Origin: Megamonas hypermegale
Lineage (GTDB): Bacteria; Bacillota; Negativicutes; Selenomonadales; Selenomonadaceae
Reading direction: 5' to 3'
Assembly: GCF_900187035.1 (NCBI RefSeq)
Contig: NZ_LT906446.1
Location: forward strand, 1,302,001-1,366,000
DNA length: 64,000 nt
The position numbers and the translations under genes were made by a program. Below the pieces are notes generated by a model. It saw nothing but the letters and a program-made list of their open reading frames with translations. It searched no databases and had not been told where the DNA came from. This document shows, one piece after another, positions 1-9,621 of this stretch (within the stretch, counting starts at the first letter, position 1; every line of letters starts with the position of its first letter).

Positions 1-53
1 ACAATAATGCATATCACTAACAAAAGCATACCACTACCAGTTAAAAGCGTCAA
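1..53 (-). CDS. possible 5' end of a membrane protein, cut by window edge
   Basis: Directly downstream of rex on the same strand, a TTG codon at 53 opens a frame that reads MTLLTGSGMLLLVICII and runs off the window. The hydrophobic stretch looks like a membrane segment or signal anchor. A stop codon lies a few codons upstream in this frame, so TTG is the only start available, and the ribosome binding site is weak. Only 17 codons are visible, so neither family nor reality of the gene can be confirmed. It could be a chance reading frame. Confidence 0.3.
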   Translation of the reverse strand, partial: MTLLTGSGMLLLVICII

Positions 54-75
54 GTTTTCCCATTAAGAAAACCTG

Positions 76-702
76 CTATTTTCCTGTAATATAATACGAC
101 AATCTACTAAGTCCAACTGATAAATCTTCATTGACTATTTTTACATCATCTGGAACTTTCATTTTTATTGGAGCAAAATTCCAAATGCCTTTTATCTTTG
201 CTTTAATCAATCTATCAGCTACAGATTGGGCAAATTGAGCAGGAACTGCAATAACACCTATATCAATTTTTAATTTTGCAGCTACTTTTGGTAAATCATC
301 TATACTTCTTACTCTTACATGATTTACTGTTTTCCCAATAATACTTGGGTCATTATCAAATAATGCTACTAAATTAAAACCAAGTGCAATAAAATTTTGA
401 TAGTTAGCAAGTGCCACGCCCAAATGACCAATGCCGACTATAGCAATATTCCAATGATTATCAAGCCCTAGAATTTTGCCTACATTAAATTTAAGTTCAT
501 TGACATAATAGCCAACTCCCTTTTTGCCAAACTGCCCAAATAAAGCTAAATCCTTACGAATTTGCTCTGGTGTTAATTCCAAGCGACGGCCTAACTCTTC
601 CGACGATATTATATCCATACCATCATCTTGAGCTAGTCTTAAACATCTATAATATAATGGTAATCTATCGATTGTTGCTTTGGAAATAGTTTGTTCTTTC
701 AA
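76..702 (-). CDS. rex: Redox-sensing transcriptional repressor Rex
   Basis: Rex proteins repress fermentation and NADH-reoxidation genes when NADH is low, binding DNA as a dimer. The 208 residues match the usual family length. Residues 1-80 form the winged-helix DNA-binding domain, with the typical ELGRRLELTPEQIRKDLALF helix. A Rossmann NAD-binding domain follows, with the GIGHLG dinucleotide loop near residues 90-95 and the FDNDP segment near 115-119. The start is TTG at 702, chosen because GAGGAG lies about nine bases upstream and the protein then begins like its relatives. It is the last recognisable gene of the valS-folC-ligase-rex group on this strand, with 37 bp separating it from the ligase gene. 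Confidence 0.95.
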   Translation of the reverse strand: MKEQTISKATIDRLPLYYRCLRLAQDDGMDIISSEELGRRLELTPEQIRKDLALFGQFGKKGVGYYVNELKFNVGKILGLDNHWNIAIVGIGHLGVALANYQNFIALGFNLVALFDNDPSIIGKTVNHVRVRSIDDLPKVAAKLKIDIGVIAVPAQFAQSVADRLIKAKIKGIWNFAPIKMKVPDDVKIVNEDLSVGLSRLSYYITGK

Positions 703-739
703 CTGTATTCACTCCTCTAAGGCTTGATTTATTTTTATA

Positions 740-2035
740 TCACTTATATACTTTTTTACCCAATATCACAGCAACACCTGAAAATAGCCATACTAACATG
801 GACAACTCTGTGTTAAACATGACATAATCTGTTAATCCATTGAGTGCTAATGCACTCATGCCAAGACCAATACCCAACATAACACCTTTATTTAAAGGCT
901 CTATATCTGAAATTTGCGTTTTAAATGCTTTATATATTATACCAAAAAAATATACCATATAACTTACGAAACCGAATAAACCGATTTCTGCCATAAAATT
1001 CAAATACATATTATGTGCATGTACAATTTTTATAAAATCACCCTGCATATAATAATCGTAACTAGGGTATACCATAAAATATGCTCCCCAGCCAATGCCT
1101 AAAAGTGGATGGTCTAAAATCATAGCTATTGTACTTTCCCAAAATGCCAAACGCATTTCTGATGAAGTGTCAAGCTTACTAAATACAGAAGTCAATCGTT
1201 CAACGAGTGCTGCATCACTTACAAGCAATATCACAGCTAAAGCAATGAGTGCCACTAAAATCTTTCGATTGTATAATGCACCGTAAACAGCCATTACTAC
1301 AGCAATGCTAAGGCAAGCACCTCTGGCATAAGTTAATGTTAAACAAAAAGCTGTAATACAGAATAAAATACCAATAGCTATTCTTAAATTTCTATTTTTG
1401 ACTACCACAAATATTCCCATGAGCATTCCCAACATGAAATCTAAATAGCCACCTAATAAATTAGGATTTTGCCAAGTAGAAAATACACGCGTTTTCAAAC
1501 CCGGAAATATTGCATTATCCGTCCAAACCATTGCTTCTTCTGACGTTAAACCAATTCCAAAGAAAGCTTGTAAAAATCCATAGACGATTACAATAGCCAA
1601 AGAAAAGCACATCACATATAACAGCGTTTTAACCTGTTCTAATAATGCTACTCTAACTACATGTTTATCAGTATCTGATGAAACTTTTACTTGTTTAACA
1701 TCTTTAATATTTAAACTTTGTACTACTAAATAATATGTAAGTACATATCTTCCCACTAAATTATAGCAGTTATAAAAACTGAACGCTGGGTCGGGCGAAA
1801 CAAATATGGATAAAAATGATATCACTACAAAAATAGCAATAGGAAAATCAAATGGCGTTCTTTCCCATTCAAAAAAACCTTTTACAGATTTATAAATGTA
1901 AACGAGCCAACCTACTACTAATAAAAGACTGGATATTTCATATGAAAATGGCAACATGAATAATAATGCTGCTACGATATAAAACATCAATCGCTTACAA
2001 TCGTTATTAAATCTATTTTTTTTAAATATATTCAC
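740..2035 (-). CDS. O-antigen ligase / Wzy-type polymerase family membrane protein
   Basis: A 431-residue polytopic membrane protein with roughly ten to twelve hydrophobic segments. It resembles the O-antigen ligase (WaaL/Wzy_C) family, whose members join or polymerise undecaprenyl-linked polysaccharide at the outer face of the inner membrane. Family-like signs are a segment TYARGACLSI near residue 235 and the pattern HAHNMYLNFMAEIGLFG near 340, which fits the periplasmic loop histidine region. The start is GTG at 2035 with AGGTG upstream. It lies between folC and rex on the same strand. A ligase acting on lipid A-core would agree with a diderm cell, but polymerase or teichuronic-type functions cannot be separated by sequence alone. 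Confidence 0.75.
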   Translation of the reverse strand: MNIFKKNRFNNDCKRLMFYIVAALLFMLPFSYEISSLLLVVGWLVYIYKSVKGFFEWERTPFDFPIAIFVVISFLSIFVSPDPAFSFYNCYNLVGRYVLTYYLVVQSLNIKDVKQVKVSSDTDKHVVRVALLEQVKTLLYVMCFSLAIVIVYGFLQAFFGIGLTSEEAMVWTDNAIFPGLKTRVFSTWQNPNLLGGYLDFMLGMLMGIFVVVKNRNLRIAIGILFCITAFCLTLTYARGACLSIAVVMAVYGALYNRKILVALIALAVILLVSDAALVERLTSVFSKLDTSSEMRLAFWESTIAMILDHPLLGIGWGAYFMVYPSYDYYMQGDFIKIVHAHNMYLNFMAEIGLFGFVSYMVYFFGIIYKAFKTQISDIEPLNKGVMLGIGLGMSALALNGLTDYVMFNTELSMLVWLFSGVAVILGKKVYK

Positions 2036-2072
2036 ATTTTCACCTACTGTTTTCTTTCAAGCAGTAATCAAC

Positions 2073-3377
2073 TTATTCCACTTTTTTTAGTTCATTAACT
2101 AAAGCGTATCTCAATTCACCTGTCAAATATAAAGAACCTGTAATGCAAAGTAATTTTTCTTTATTTGCTAAACTTTTAGCCGCATTTAAGGCTTCATACA
2201 TATTATCAAAAAGTTCTACATGATGATTTTTTATTTTTTCAGCAATATATTCTGGTGAAGCTTTGCGTTCAGAATCTGGTGTTGTAATAACAATTTCATC
2301 ATCATCTCTAAGTAAATAATCAAGCATAGCATCTATATCTTTATCCTTTAAGATACCTAAAAGAATAACTCTTTTTCCTTCTGGATAATATTTATCCAAA
2401 TTTTCACGGAATATCTTCATGCCTGCTGGATTATGCGCTCCATCTACGATATAAGATTGTCCATCTATAATAAAAGGTTCAAAACGAGCTGGCCATTTTG
2501 CTACAGCAAGCCCATCAATTATATTCTGTTTATTTATGCGTTCATCACTATTAGTCAAAATTCCCGCTGTCATTATTGCTAATGAACTATTTTCTATTTG
2601 ATGGTCACCTAGCATTTTTAATTTGTAATCAAAATTTATACCTGCAAGTTCTGAAATAAAACGCAAATATTGATATTGACCATCAAAAGTAACATATGAA
2701 GCAGAAAAATCACTATTAGCTATAAAAATATCAGCACTCTTTTCTTCTGCTGTTTGCGAAATAATATCAAGTGCTATTCCTTTAGCTGCTGTTACTACAG
2801 GTACGCCTTCTTTTATAATACCCGCTTTATGCTTAGCAACACCTTCTAAAGTACCACCACATAAAGCAGCATGTTCAAAAGTCACATTTGTTATAACACA
2901 AATTTCTGGTTTTATGACATTTGTAGAATCAAGCAAACCGCCAAGCCCTACTTCAATGACAGCGTATTCTACTTTATTAATAGCAAAATATAAAAAAGCT
3001 GCCGCTGTAATAACTTCAAATTGAGTAGGTGATTCTTCGCCTTCACTGACCATTTTATCAACAAATGTCTTGACAGCACTGATACAATCAGCAAATGCTT
3101 CTTCTGTAATAGGACAACCATCAATCTGTATGCGTTCTGTATATGATACTAGATGAGGTGAAATATACAATCCCGTTTTTATATTAGACATCGTTAAAAT
3201 ACTAGATAACATGGAAGAAACAGAGCCTTTGCCATTTGTTCCTGTCACATGAATTGTCTTATAGTGCAGTTGCGGATTATCTAAATAACCTACCAATTTT
3301 TTAATACGGCTTAAACCGAGCTTAGTACCAAAGGTACTAAGCTCATCCAAATAAGCCAATGATTCCTGATAATTCAT
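2073..3377 (-). CDS. folC: Bifunctional folylpolyglutamate synthase / dihydrofolate synthase
   Basis: FolC adds L-glutamate to dihydropteroate and to reduced folates with ATP, in the cytoplasm. The 434 residues have Mur-ligase architecture: an N-terminal region with the P-loop TGTNGKGSV at about 45-53, a central ATPase domain with EVGLGGLLDSTN near 145-156, and a C-terminal ligase domain with DGAHNPAG near 310. The gene starts 29 bp downstream of the valS stop, the classic Firmicutes valS-folC pair, and so is probably cotranscribed from the valS T-box promoter. Which of the two activities dominates cannot be told from sequence. Confidence 0.95.
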   Translation of the reverse strand: MNYQESLAYLDELSTFGTKLGLSRIKKLVGYLDNPQLHYKTIHVTGTNGKGSVSSMLSSILTMSNIKTGLYISPHLVSYTERIQIDGCPITEEAFADCISAVKTFVDKMVSEGEESPTQFEVITAAAFLYFAINKVEYAVIEVGLGGLLDSTNVIKPEICVITNVTFEHAALCGGTLEGVAKHKAGIIKEGVPVVTAAKGIALDIISQTAEEKSADIFIANSDFSASYVTFDGQYQYLRFISELAGINFDYKLKMLGDHQIENSSLAIMTAGILTNSDERINKQNIIDGLAVAKWPARFEPFIIDGQSYIVDGAHNPAGMKIFRENLDKYYPEGKRVILLGILKDKDIDAMLDYLLRDDDEIVITTPDSERKASPEYIAEKIKNHHVELFDNMYEALNAAKSLANKEKLLCITGSLYLTGELRYALVNELKKVE

Positions 3378-3406
3378 TTCATCTTTAGCCTTTCATCACA
3401 AAATAA

Positions 3407-6061
3407 TTAAAGAGTTGCCAAGTATGCCAAACGCTGTTTTACAGCTTCGCGTTTTTCTTCATAGCCTTTTAATTTTTCTTGTTCTTTAGCAACGATATCA
3501 GCAGGCGCTTTTGCTAAGAAACCTGCATTAGATAATTTCTTTTCAAGACGCATTACTTCTTTATCTAATGTTGCAACTTCTTTATTTAAACGTGCTGTTT
3601 CTTTTTCCACATCAATGAGTCCTGCAAGTGGTAAATATATTTCTACGCCATTTGTTACTGCCGTCATAGCGTTTTGTGGTTTAACATCTTCTTGTTGCCA
3701 AATAGTCACATCAGATGCACTTGCCAAAGCTTTGAAATAATTTTCATTTTGCATAAATACATCTTGTAATGATTTATCTGTGAAATGTAAAATCACTTCT
3801 GTTTTCTTGCTTGGTGCAGCATTTACTTCTGCTCTCATGTTGCGGATTGCTTTAATCGTTTCCATAATAGCAGTCATATGAATTTCACTTGCTTCATCAA
3901 TTTTGCTTTTTTCGCCAGTTGGCCACTGTGCTACCATGATGCTGATACCTTCATGTGGTATATGCTGCCATATTTCTTCTGTGATAAATGGCATGAATGG
4001 GTGTAAAAGACGAAGTGTATGTTCTAATACATAATTCAATACATATTGAGCAACTTTGCGTGGTAATTCGTTTTCTTTATCGTAAAGACGAGCTTTAGAA
4101 AGTTCGATATACCAATCGCAGAATTCATTCCAGATGAAATCGTATAAGGAACGACCAGCTTCGCCTAATTCAAATTTTTCTAAGTTGTTTGTTATGCTCA
4201 TAGCAGTTTTAGCATAACGGCTTAAAATCCATTTATCTGCTAAAGTGAAATCTTCTTCTTTTGGAACGAAGTCTTTATCAAAACCTTCAAGGTTCATGAG
4301 CATGAAACGAGAAGCATTCCATAATTTATTAGCAAAATTACGTGCAGACTCTACGCGTTCCCAATAAAAACGCATATCATTACCTGGTGTATTACCAGTT
4401 ATGAGCATAAAACGAAGTGTATCTGCACCGTATTTATCAATTACTTCTACAGGGTCAATACCATTGCCGAGAGATTTACTCATCTTACGACCTTGGCTAT
4501 CACGTACAAGACCATGAATAAATACATATTTAAATGGAATGTCTTTACCAAATTCCATACCCATCATTACCATACGAGCAACCCAGAAGAATATGATGTC
4601 ATAGCCTGTAACGAGTACACTTGTTGGATAAAATTGTTTTAATTCTTCAGTATCCTGAGGCCAGCCCATTGTTTCAAACGGCCAAAGACCAGAACTAAAC
4701 CATGTATCGAGTACATCTTCATCTTGATGTACATGTTTAGAACCGCAATGTGGGCAAACTTGTACATCTTCGTTTTCAACGATTGTCGCACCGCAATCAT
4801 CACAGTACCAAGCAGGAATACGATGGCCCCACCAAAGTTGACGAGAAATACACCAATCGCGAATATTTTCTAACCAATTGCAATATATTTTAGAAAATCT
4901 TTCTGGAATAAATTTGATTTTGCCAGATTTTACAGCTTCAATAGCTGGAGCAGCTAAAGATTCCATTTTTACAAACCATTGTTTGGAAACGAGTGGTTCA
5001 ACTGTTGCAGAGCAACGAGAGCAATGACCTACAGAATGTTCATGGTCTTCAATGCTGATTAAATAACCTGCTTCTTTTAAATCAGCGACGAGTTGTTTTC
5101 TGCATTCATAGCGGTCAAGTCCTGCGTATTTGCCAGTATTATCTGCCATAGTACCATCATTATTGATTACAACAATCTGTTCCAAATTATGGCGAGTACC
5201 CATATCAAAGTCATTAGGGTCATGCGCAGGTGTTACTTTTACTGCACCTGTACCAAATTGTGGGTCTACATAGCTATCAGCAAAAAGTGGAATACGACGG
5301 CCAACGATTGGCAATATCAAAGTTTTGCCCACTAAATCTTTATAGCGTTCATCATCTGGGTGAACTGCAACACCAGTATCACCAAACATAGTTTCTGGAC
5401 GAGTTGTAGCGATTTCTACAAATTTATCTTCGCCTTCAACTTGATATCTAATATGATATAAATGACCTGGTTCTGTCTGATGTTCTACTTCAATATCACT
5501 GAGTGCAGTGTTGCAATGTGGGCACCAGTTTGTTATGCGTTTGCCTTGATAGATAAGACCTTTTTTATACAATTGTACGAATACTTCACGTACAGCATGA
5601 GAGCAGCCTTCATCCATAGTAAAGCGTTCTCTATCCCAATCACAGGAAGAACCTAAAGTACGAATTTGATATTTAATGCGGTTGCCGTATTTTTCCTTCC
5701 ATGCCCAAGCACGTTCTAAAAATGCTTCACGGCCTATATCATAGCGTGATTTACCTTCTTCACGCAGTGCAGCATCAACTTTTGCCTGTGTTGCAATACC
5801 TGCATGGTCTGTACCTGGCATCCATAAAGTATTATAGCCTTGCATTCTTCTAAAACGAATTAATATATCCTGCAAAGTATTATCCATAGCATGGCCCATA
5901 TGAAGTTGACCTGTTACGTTTGGTGGTGGCATAACTATGCTAAATGGTTTTTTAGTTTTATCCACTTCAGCATGAAATAATTTATGTTCCTCCCAATACT
6001 TATACCATTTTTTTTCGAATGACTGCGGGTCGTAAACCTTTGGAATATTTGTCTCTTCCAT
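3407..6061 (-). CDS. valS: Valine--tRNA ligase
   Basis: Class I aminoacyl-tRNA synthetase that charges tRNA-Val and edits threonyl errors. With the start at 6061 it has 884 residues. ATG at 6061 is preceded by a strong AGGAGG, whereas an upstream in-frame start at 6091 has none. The HIGH-type motif appears as HMGH near residues 54-57 within [15 protein letters not shown], and the KMSKS loop as [11 protein letters not shown] near residue 525. CxxC zinc knuckles are seen in the middle, and a C-terminal coiled-coil tRNA-binding arm covers about the last 65 residues. A T-box leader lies immediately upstream, so expression should respond to uncharged tRNA-Val. folC follows downstream. Confidence 0.98.
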   Translation of the reverse strand: MEETNIPKVYDPQSFEKKWYKYWEEHKLFHAEVDKTKKPFSIVMPPPNVTGQLHMGHAMDNTLQDILIRFRRMQGYNTLWMPGTDHAGIATQAKVDAALREEGKSRYDIGREAFLERAWAWKEKYGNRIKYQIRTLGSSCDWDRERFTMDEGCSHAVREVFVQLYKKGLIYQGKRITNWCPHCNTALSDIEVEHQTEPGHLYHIRYQVEGEDKFVEIATTRPETMFGDTGVAVHPDDERYKDLVGKTLILPIVGRRIPLFADSYVDPQFGTGAVKVTPAHDPNDFDMGTRHNLEQIVVINNDGTMADNTGKYAGLDRYECRKQLVADLKEAGYLISIEDHEHSVGHCSRCSATVEPLVSKQWFVKMESLAAPAIEAVKSGKIKFIPERFSKIYCNWLENIRDWCISRQLWWGHRIPAWYCDDCGATIVENEDVQVCPHCGSKHVHQDEDVLDTWFSSGLWPFETMGWPQDTEELKQFYPTSVLVTGYDIIFFWVARMVMMGMEFGKDIPFKYVFIHGLVRDSQGRKMSKSLGNGIDPVEVIDKYGADTLRFMLITGNTPGNDMRFYWERVESARNFANKLWNASRFMLMNLEGFDKDFVPKEEDFTLADKWILSRYAKTAMSITNNLEKFELGEAGRSLYDFIWNEFCDWYIELSKARLYDKENELPRKVAQYVLNYVLEHTLRLLHPFMPFITEEIWQHIPHEGISIMVAQWPTGEKSKIDEASEIHMTAIMETIKAIRNMRAEVNAAPSKKTEVILHFTDKSLQDVFMQNENYFKALASASDVTIWQQEDVKPQNAMTAVTNGVEIYLPLAGLIDVEKETARLNKEVATLDKEVMRLEKKLSNAGFLAKAPADIVAKEQEKLKGYEEKREAVKQRLAYLATL

Positions 6062-6111
6062 TAAAAATCCTCCTAAATAAAATTTATACAAAAATAGTCA
6101 AAATTACTCCA

Positions 6112-6360
6112 ATAAAAAAATCTCCTCCATCCAAAAGGACGAAAGAGATATTTCGCGGTACCACCTAATTTTTTCTGCATAATTTTAACAGAACTTCATT
6201 ACTTAACGCTGTATCTGCGCCCATGCCTAATACTATTTCAGCATGAGAACTCCAAAGCTACTTTCTAGATACTTGGCTGGAAAATTTCTCAGCTAATTAT
6301 TTTCTCTCTGTTCAGTCCGTATATATCTATACTCTCTTCTTCATCGTTTTTACTACATTA
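6112..6360 (-). promoter_or_regulatory. T-box leader of valS
   Basis: The leader carries the hallmark T-box sequence AGGTGGTACCGCG (minus strand, 6154-6166), followed at once by a 13-bp terminator stem with UUUU loop and a T-run (6148 down to 6113). The upstream part begins with GATGAAGAAGAGAGTA-like stem I sequence near 6340, typical of T-boxes. The antiterminator would form when uncharged tRNA pairs its acceptor end with the TGG bulge. Valine specificity is inferred from the downstream gene, since I could not place the specifier triplet with certainty by eye. This accounts for the gene-free stretch between valS and ptsH. Confidence 0.93.
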
Positions 6361-6439
6361 AAAAAATTGTATAAGCTATATTATCATAAAATACGCATAA
6401 AAACAACTGTAATATTTATATATATATTGTGGAAAACGA

Positions 6440-6706
6440 TTACTGATGTTCGCCAAAACGACTGTTTATAAGTTCAATTAAAGCATCAATAGCTTCTTTT
6501 GCATCTTCACCTTCTGCTGTGATAGTTACAGGCGTTCCACAAGTCATACCTACACTTGTTATCGGAATGATATTTTTCCCATCTACGGTTTGTCCTTTAG
6601 CTGTATAAGTGATTTTAGATTTATAACGACGACCCATTTGTGCCATCATTGCTGCTGGACGTGCATGCACTCCCGCTTTGTTGATGATTGTAACTGTAGC
6701 TTCCAT
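6440..6706 (-). CDS. HPr-family phosphocarrier protein lacking the regulatory serine
   Basis: An 88-residue HPr-fold protein. The phosphoryl-accepting histidine is present in NKAGVHARPAA (His14), so it can take phosphate from PEP via enzyme I. The segment equivalent to the HPr-kinase site reads TVDGKNIIPITSVG. Aligned without gaps to the Bacillus HPr segment TVNLKSIMGVMSLG, this puts Asn45 at the Ser46 position. It should therefore not be phosphorylated by HprK. No other PTS gene lies nearby. It may be a second HPr devoted to transport or to a nitrogen-type PTS rather than to catabolite repression. The ribosome binding site AGGAG precedes the ATG at 6706. Confidence 0.9.
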   Translation of the reverse strand: MEATVTIINKAGVHARPAAMMAQMGRRYKSKITYTAKGQTVDGKNIIPITSVGMTCGTPVTITAEGEDAKEAIDALIELINSRFGEHQ

Positions 6707-6790
6707 AAGTTGTTTACTCCTTTTTATAACTTTATAGTTCGAATATTTTTTTAATAACTTAAATTTAATTATATATTTATATTTTTATAA

Positions 6791-6818
6791 TTGCAATAAA
6801 TTATTATACAGGTATAAT
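6791..6818 (+). promoter_or_regulatory. predicted sigma-A promoter of the MATE gene
   Basis: TTGCAA (6791-6796), a 16-bp spacer and TATAAT (6813-6818) stand about 60 bp before the MATE start codon. The match is by consensus only. Confidence 0.6.
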
Positions 6819-6879
6819 AAACAGTGATATATTTCTACTAACAAACACTTAAAACAGCATTTTCTCAGGGGGTTTCTTT

Positions 6880-8223
6880 ATGAAATACGATTTGACAACT
6901 GGTCCTGTTGCAAAAACGATGCTCAAATTTTCCATACCCATGATTTTAGGCGACCTGTTTCAACAACTTTACAATATTTCTGATACTTTAATCGTTGGCT
7001 GGTTCATTGGCACAAATGCACTCGCTGCTGTCGGCGCATCATATACACTTATCATCTTTTTAACATCGGTTATATTGGGTTTATGTATGGGAAGTGGTGC
7101 ATTATTTTCCATTTTTTACGGTGAAAAAAATTTTACCAATCTTAAATCCAGTATTTTTTTATCTTTTATCTTAATTTCAATCATCACCATCATTATCAAT
7201 ATACTCATTTTCGTATATATAGATGAAATCATCGTTTTTATGAGGATACCACAAGAAATATACGATTTAGCTTATACGTATCTTTATATAATCTTTATCG
7301 GTTTTAGTTTTACATTTATCTATAATTATTTTACTTGTTTGCTCCGCGCTATTGGCAATTCCAATACACCTTTATTATTTCTCGGCTTTTCCGCTATCTT
7401 AAACATCATTTTATCACTCGTATTTGTAGCAATCTTTAATATGGGTGTATCAGGTTCTGCTATAGCTACCGTTATTTCCCAAGGTTTATGTGCTCTAGGA
7501 CTCATCTTATACACTGCATTAAAATGTCCTGAATTAATGCCCCAAAAAGAACATATGCATTGGAATTTCTCCATGCTAAAAAATATCGCTAACTCTTCAA
7601 TATTGACATGCACTCAACAATCGGTAATGAATTTTGGGATTTTAATGGTACAAGGCTTAGTAAATAGCTTTGGCCCAACGGTTATGGCTGCATTCACCGT
7701 AGCGGTAAAAATTGATTCACTTGCTTATATGCCTGCACAGGATTTCGGCAATGCCTTTTCAACTTTTATCGGACAAAATTTCGGTGCAAAACAGACGGAA
7801 CGCATACGCCAAGGCATAAAAACAGCACTGAAAATTTCTTTTGTTTTTTGTCTAATAATCTCAATCATCGTCATTATTTTTGCTAAATCTTTAATGACAA
7901 TTTTTGTCGACGCAAATGAAATAGCTATAATTGAAATCGGAGCACAATATTTATATATTGAAGGCAGTTGTTATTTTGGTATTGGTTTCTTATTTTTATT
8001 ATACGGTTTTTATCGCGCTATAAACTTCCCTATGATGTCTGTTATCTTAACGATAATCTCATTAGGTACACGCGTCTTTTTAGCATATTATTTAGCTTCC
8101 ATTCCTTCTATTGGTGTTATTGGTATTTGGTGGTCTATACCAATAGGCTGGGCTTTAGCTGATATCTTCGGTTTTGTTTATTACAAACGAAAAAAACTTC
8201 ATTTAATCGGTAATTTACAATAA
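6880..8223 (+). CDS. MATE family efflux transporter
   Basis: A 447-residue inner-membrane protein with about twelve hydrophobic helices in two six-helix halves. It has the MATE-type N-terminus (GPVAKTMLKFSIPMILGDLFQQLYN region, residues 7-31) and the ADTLIVG-like sequence ISDTLIVGWF. MATE proteins export cationic drugs or metabolites in exchange for Na+ or H+, and substrates cannot be predicted. Length is normal for the family. The start ATG at 6880 follows AGGGGG with suitable spacing. It is transcribed alone from a clear promoter and is followed by a hairpin region before the next transporter gene. Confidence 0.92.
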   Translation: MKYDLTTGPVAKTMLKFSIPMILGDLFQQLYNISDTLIVGWFIGTNALAAVGASYTLIIFLTSVILGLCMGSGALFSIFYGEKNFTNLKSSIFLSFILISIITIIINILIFVYIDEIIVFMRIPQEIYDLAYTYLYIIFIGFSFTFIYNYFTCLLRAIGNSNTPLLFLGFSAILNIILSLVFVAIFNMGVSGSAIATVISQGLCALGLILYTALKCPELMPQKEHMHWNFSMLKNIANSSILTCTQQSVMNFGILMVQGLVNSFGPTVMAAFTVAVKIDSLAYMPAQDFGNAFSTFIGQNFGAKQTERIRQGIKTALKISFVFCLIISIIVIIFAKSLMTIFVDANEIAIIEIGAQYLYIEGSCYFGIGFLFLLYGFYRAINFPMMSVILTIISLGTRVFLAYYLASIPSIGVIGIWWSIPIGWALADIFGFVYYKRKKLHLIGNLQ

Positions 8224-8291
8224 TTTTTAAAAAAATCATTGTAAATTTGTAAATTTTTTTAGTCTTATAATACATTTTATGCTATAATGAT

Positions 8292-8331
8292 AAAGATATT
8301 TTTTGCCATTTTGTGGGCACAAAATATCTTT
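8292..8331 (+). terminator. hairpin between MATE and symporter genes (terminator or leader element)
   Basis: An 11-bp perfect stem AAAGATATTTT / AAAATATCTTT (8292-8302 with 8321-8331), extended inwards by TGCC/GGGC-type pairs. No long T-run follows. A TATAAT-like box lies just upstream at 8283-8288, so the hairpin may belong to the 5' leader of the symporter mRNA rather than end the MATE transcript. Confidence 0.5.
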
Positions 8332-8333
8332 TA

Positions 8334-8362
8334 TTACTTTACCTGTTAAAGTGTTAAAGTAA
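8334..8362 (+). repeat. inverted repeat in the symporter leader
   Basis: TTACTTTA (8334-8341) and TAAAGTAA (8355-8362) form a perfect 8-bp inverted repeat. Its loop and right arm contain a tandem GTTAAAGT. It lies about 35 bp before the start codon and could be an operator or mRNA hairpin. Confidence 0.45.
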
Positions 8363-8395
8363 AATTTATAACAAAATATAAGGAGGTCGTCATTT

Positions 8396-9601
8396 TTGAG
8401 AAAACTCAGCATGAGTGCCAAAGTTTTTATTGGGTTTGGCGTAGGCATTATTCTCGGTCTTGTTTTCCAAAAAAACATTTTATTTGTTCAGCCACTCGGC
8501 GATTTATTTTTAAAACTCATTCAAATGATTGTTATTCCAATGGTCTTTTTATCCATTATCAGTGGTATTGCTAGTATCGGTGATATTGGAAAATTACGTC
8601 GCATTGGAGCAAAAGTTATCGGCTTTTACATTATAACTACCGTTTTATCCGCTATCATCGGTCTTGTTGTTGCGCATATAATGCAACCAGGTGCAAATTT
8701 CCCAACAAGCCAAATCATCAATACTGATGAACCGATTAAAGCTGCAGAACCAATGACAGTAAGTCAAACAATTTTAAGTATGATACCTACTAATCCACTT
8801 GAAGCTCTAGCTACAGGCAATTTAATTCAAGTAATCGTGTTTGCAGTATTTATCGGTATTGCCATTACCATTTTAGGTAATAAAGTTTCTAATGTGAAAC
8901 GAGTAATTGATGAAGCAAATTTAATCATGTTTAAAATCACCGACATTGTAATGAAAGTAACACCTTATGGTGTAGCTGCACTTGTTGCCTGCTCTGTTGG
9001 TCAATACGGTTTATCTATCTTCAATATTTTAGGTAAATTTATTTTGACTCATTACATAGGTGCTTTTTCTGTAGTATTCATTATGTATACATTTATCATC
9101 AAATATATTGCCAAAATTTCTTTAAAAGATTTCTTCACGAAAATTACAGAAGTTTGGCTCGTTGCATTTAGTACTACTAGCAGTTCTGGTACCTTACCAA
9201 TTACATTACGCGTTACAGAAGAAAAATTCAATGTAAAAGATGAGCTTGCTGCATTTTCTTTACCAATCGGTGCTACTATCAATATGAATGGTATTGCTGT
9301 TTATTATGCTGTTACTGTTTTATTCGTTGCACAGGTTTACGGTGTAGATTTAACATTAATGCAACAAGTAATGTTCATCTTTATGACTACATTAATTTCT
9401 ATTGGCACACCAGGTATTCCTAATAGCGGTATCGTTTTAACAATAATGCTCTTAACAACAATGGGTCTTCCTATTGAAATAATGGGTATGATTGTAGGTA
9501 TTTTCCGTTTAATTGATATGATTCATACTGCACTTAATGTTACTGGCGATGTTGTTAGTACGCTTGCTGTAGCACGTATTGAGCATATGTATAAAAAATA
9601 A
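8396..9601 (+). CDS. Dicarboxylate/amino acid:cation symporter (DAACS family)
   Basis: A 401-residue inner-membrane carrier of the glutamate-transporter fold. Hairpin 1 carries the serine-rich SSSGTLP motif (STTSSSGTLPITLRV, about residues 261-275). The TM7 unwound segment reads NMNGIAVY where GltPh has NMDGT. In TM8 the sequence IDMIHTALNVTGD aligns with the archaeal LDMGRTMVNVTGD, so the arginine that binds the acidic side chain is replaced by histidine while the Asp, Thr and Asn are kept. The substrate may therefore not be aspartate or glutamate. The start is TTG at 8396, preceded by AAGGAGG at optimal distance. Two amino-acid permease genes follow closely, suggesting a transport operon. 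Confidence 0.92.
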   Translation: MRKLSMSAKVFIGFGVGIILGLVFQKNILFVQPLGDLFLKLIQMIVIPMVFLSIISGIASIGDIGKLRRIGAKVIGFYIITTVLSAIIGLVVAHIMQPGANFPTSQIINTDEPIKAAEPMTVSQTILSMIPTNPLEALATGNLIQVIVFAVFIGIAITILGNKVSNVKRVIDEANLIMFKITDIVMKVTPYGVAALVACSVGQYGLSIFNILGKFILTHYIGAFSVVFIMYTFIIKYIAKISLKDFFTKITEVWLVAFSTTSSSGTLPITLRVTEEKFNVKDELAAFSLPIGATINMNGIAVYYAVTVLFVAQVYGVDLTLMQQVMFIFMTTLISIGTPGIPNSGIVLTIMLLTTMGLPIEIMGMIVGIFRLIDMIHTALNVTGDVVSTLAVARIEHMYKK

Positions 9602-9621
9602 TCTATAAGGATTTGATTAAC

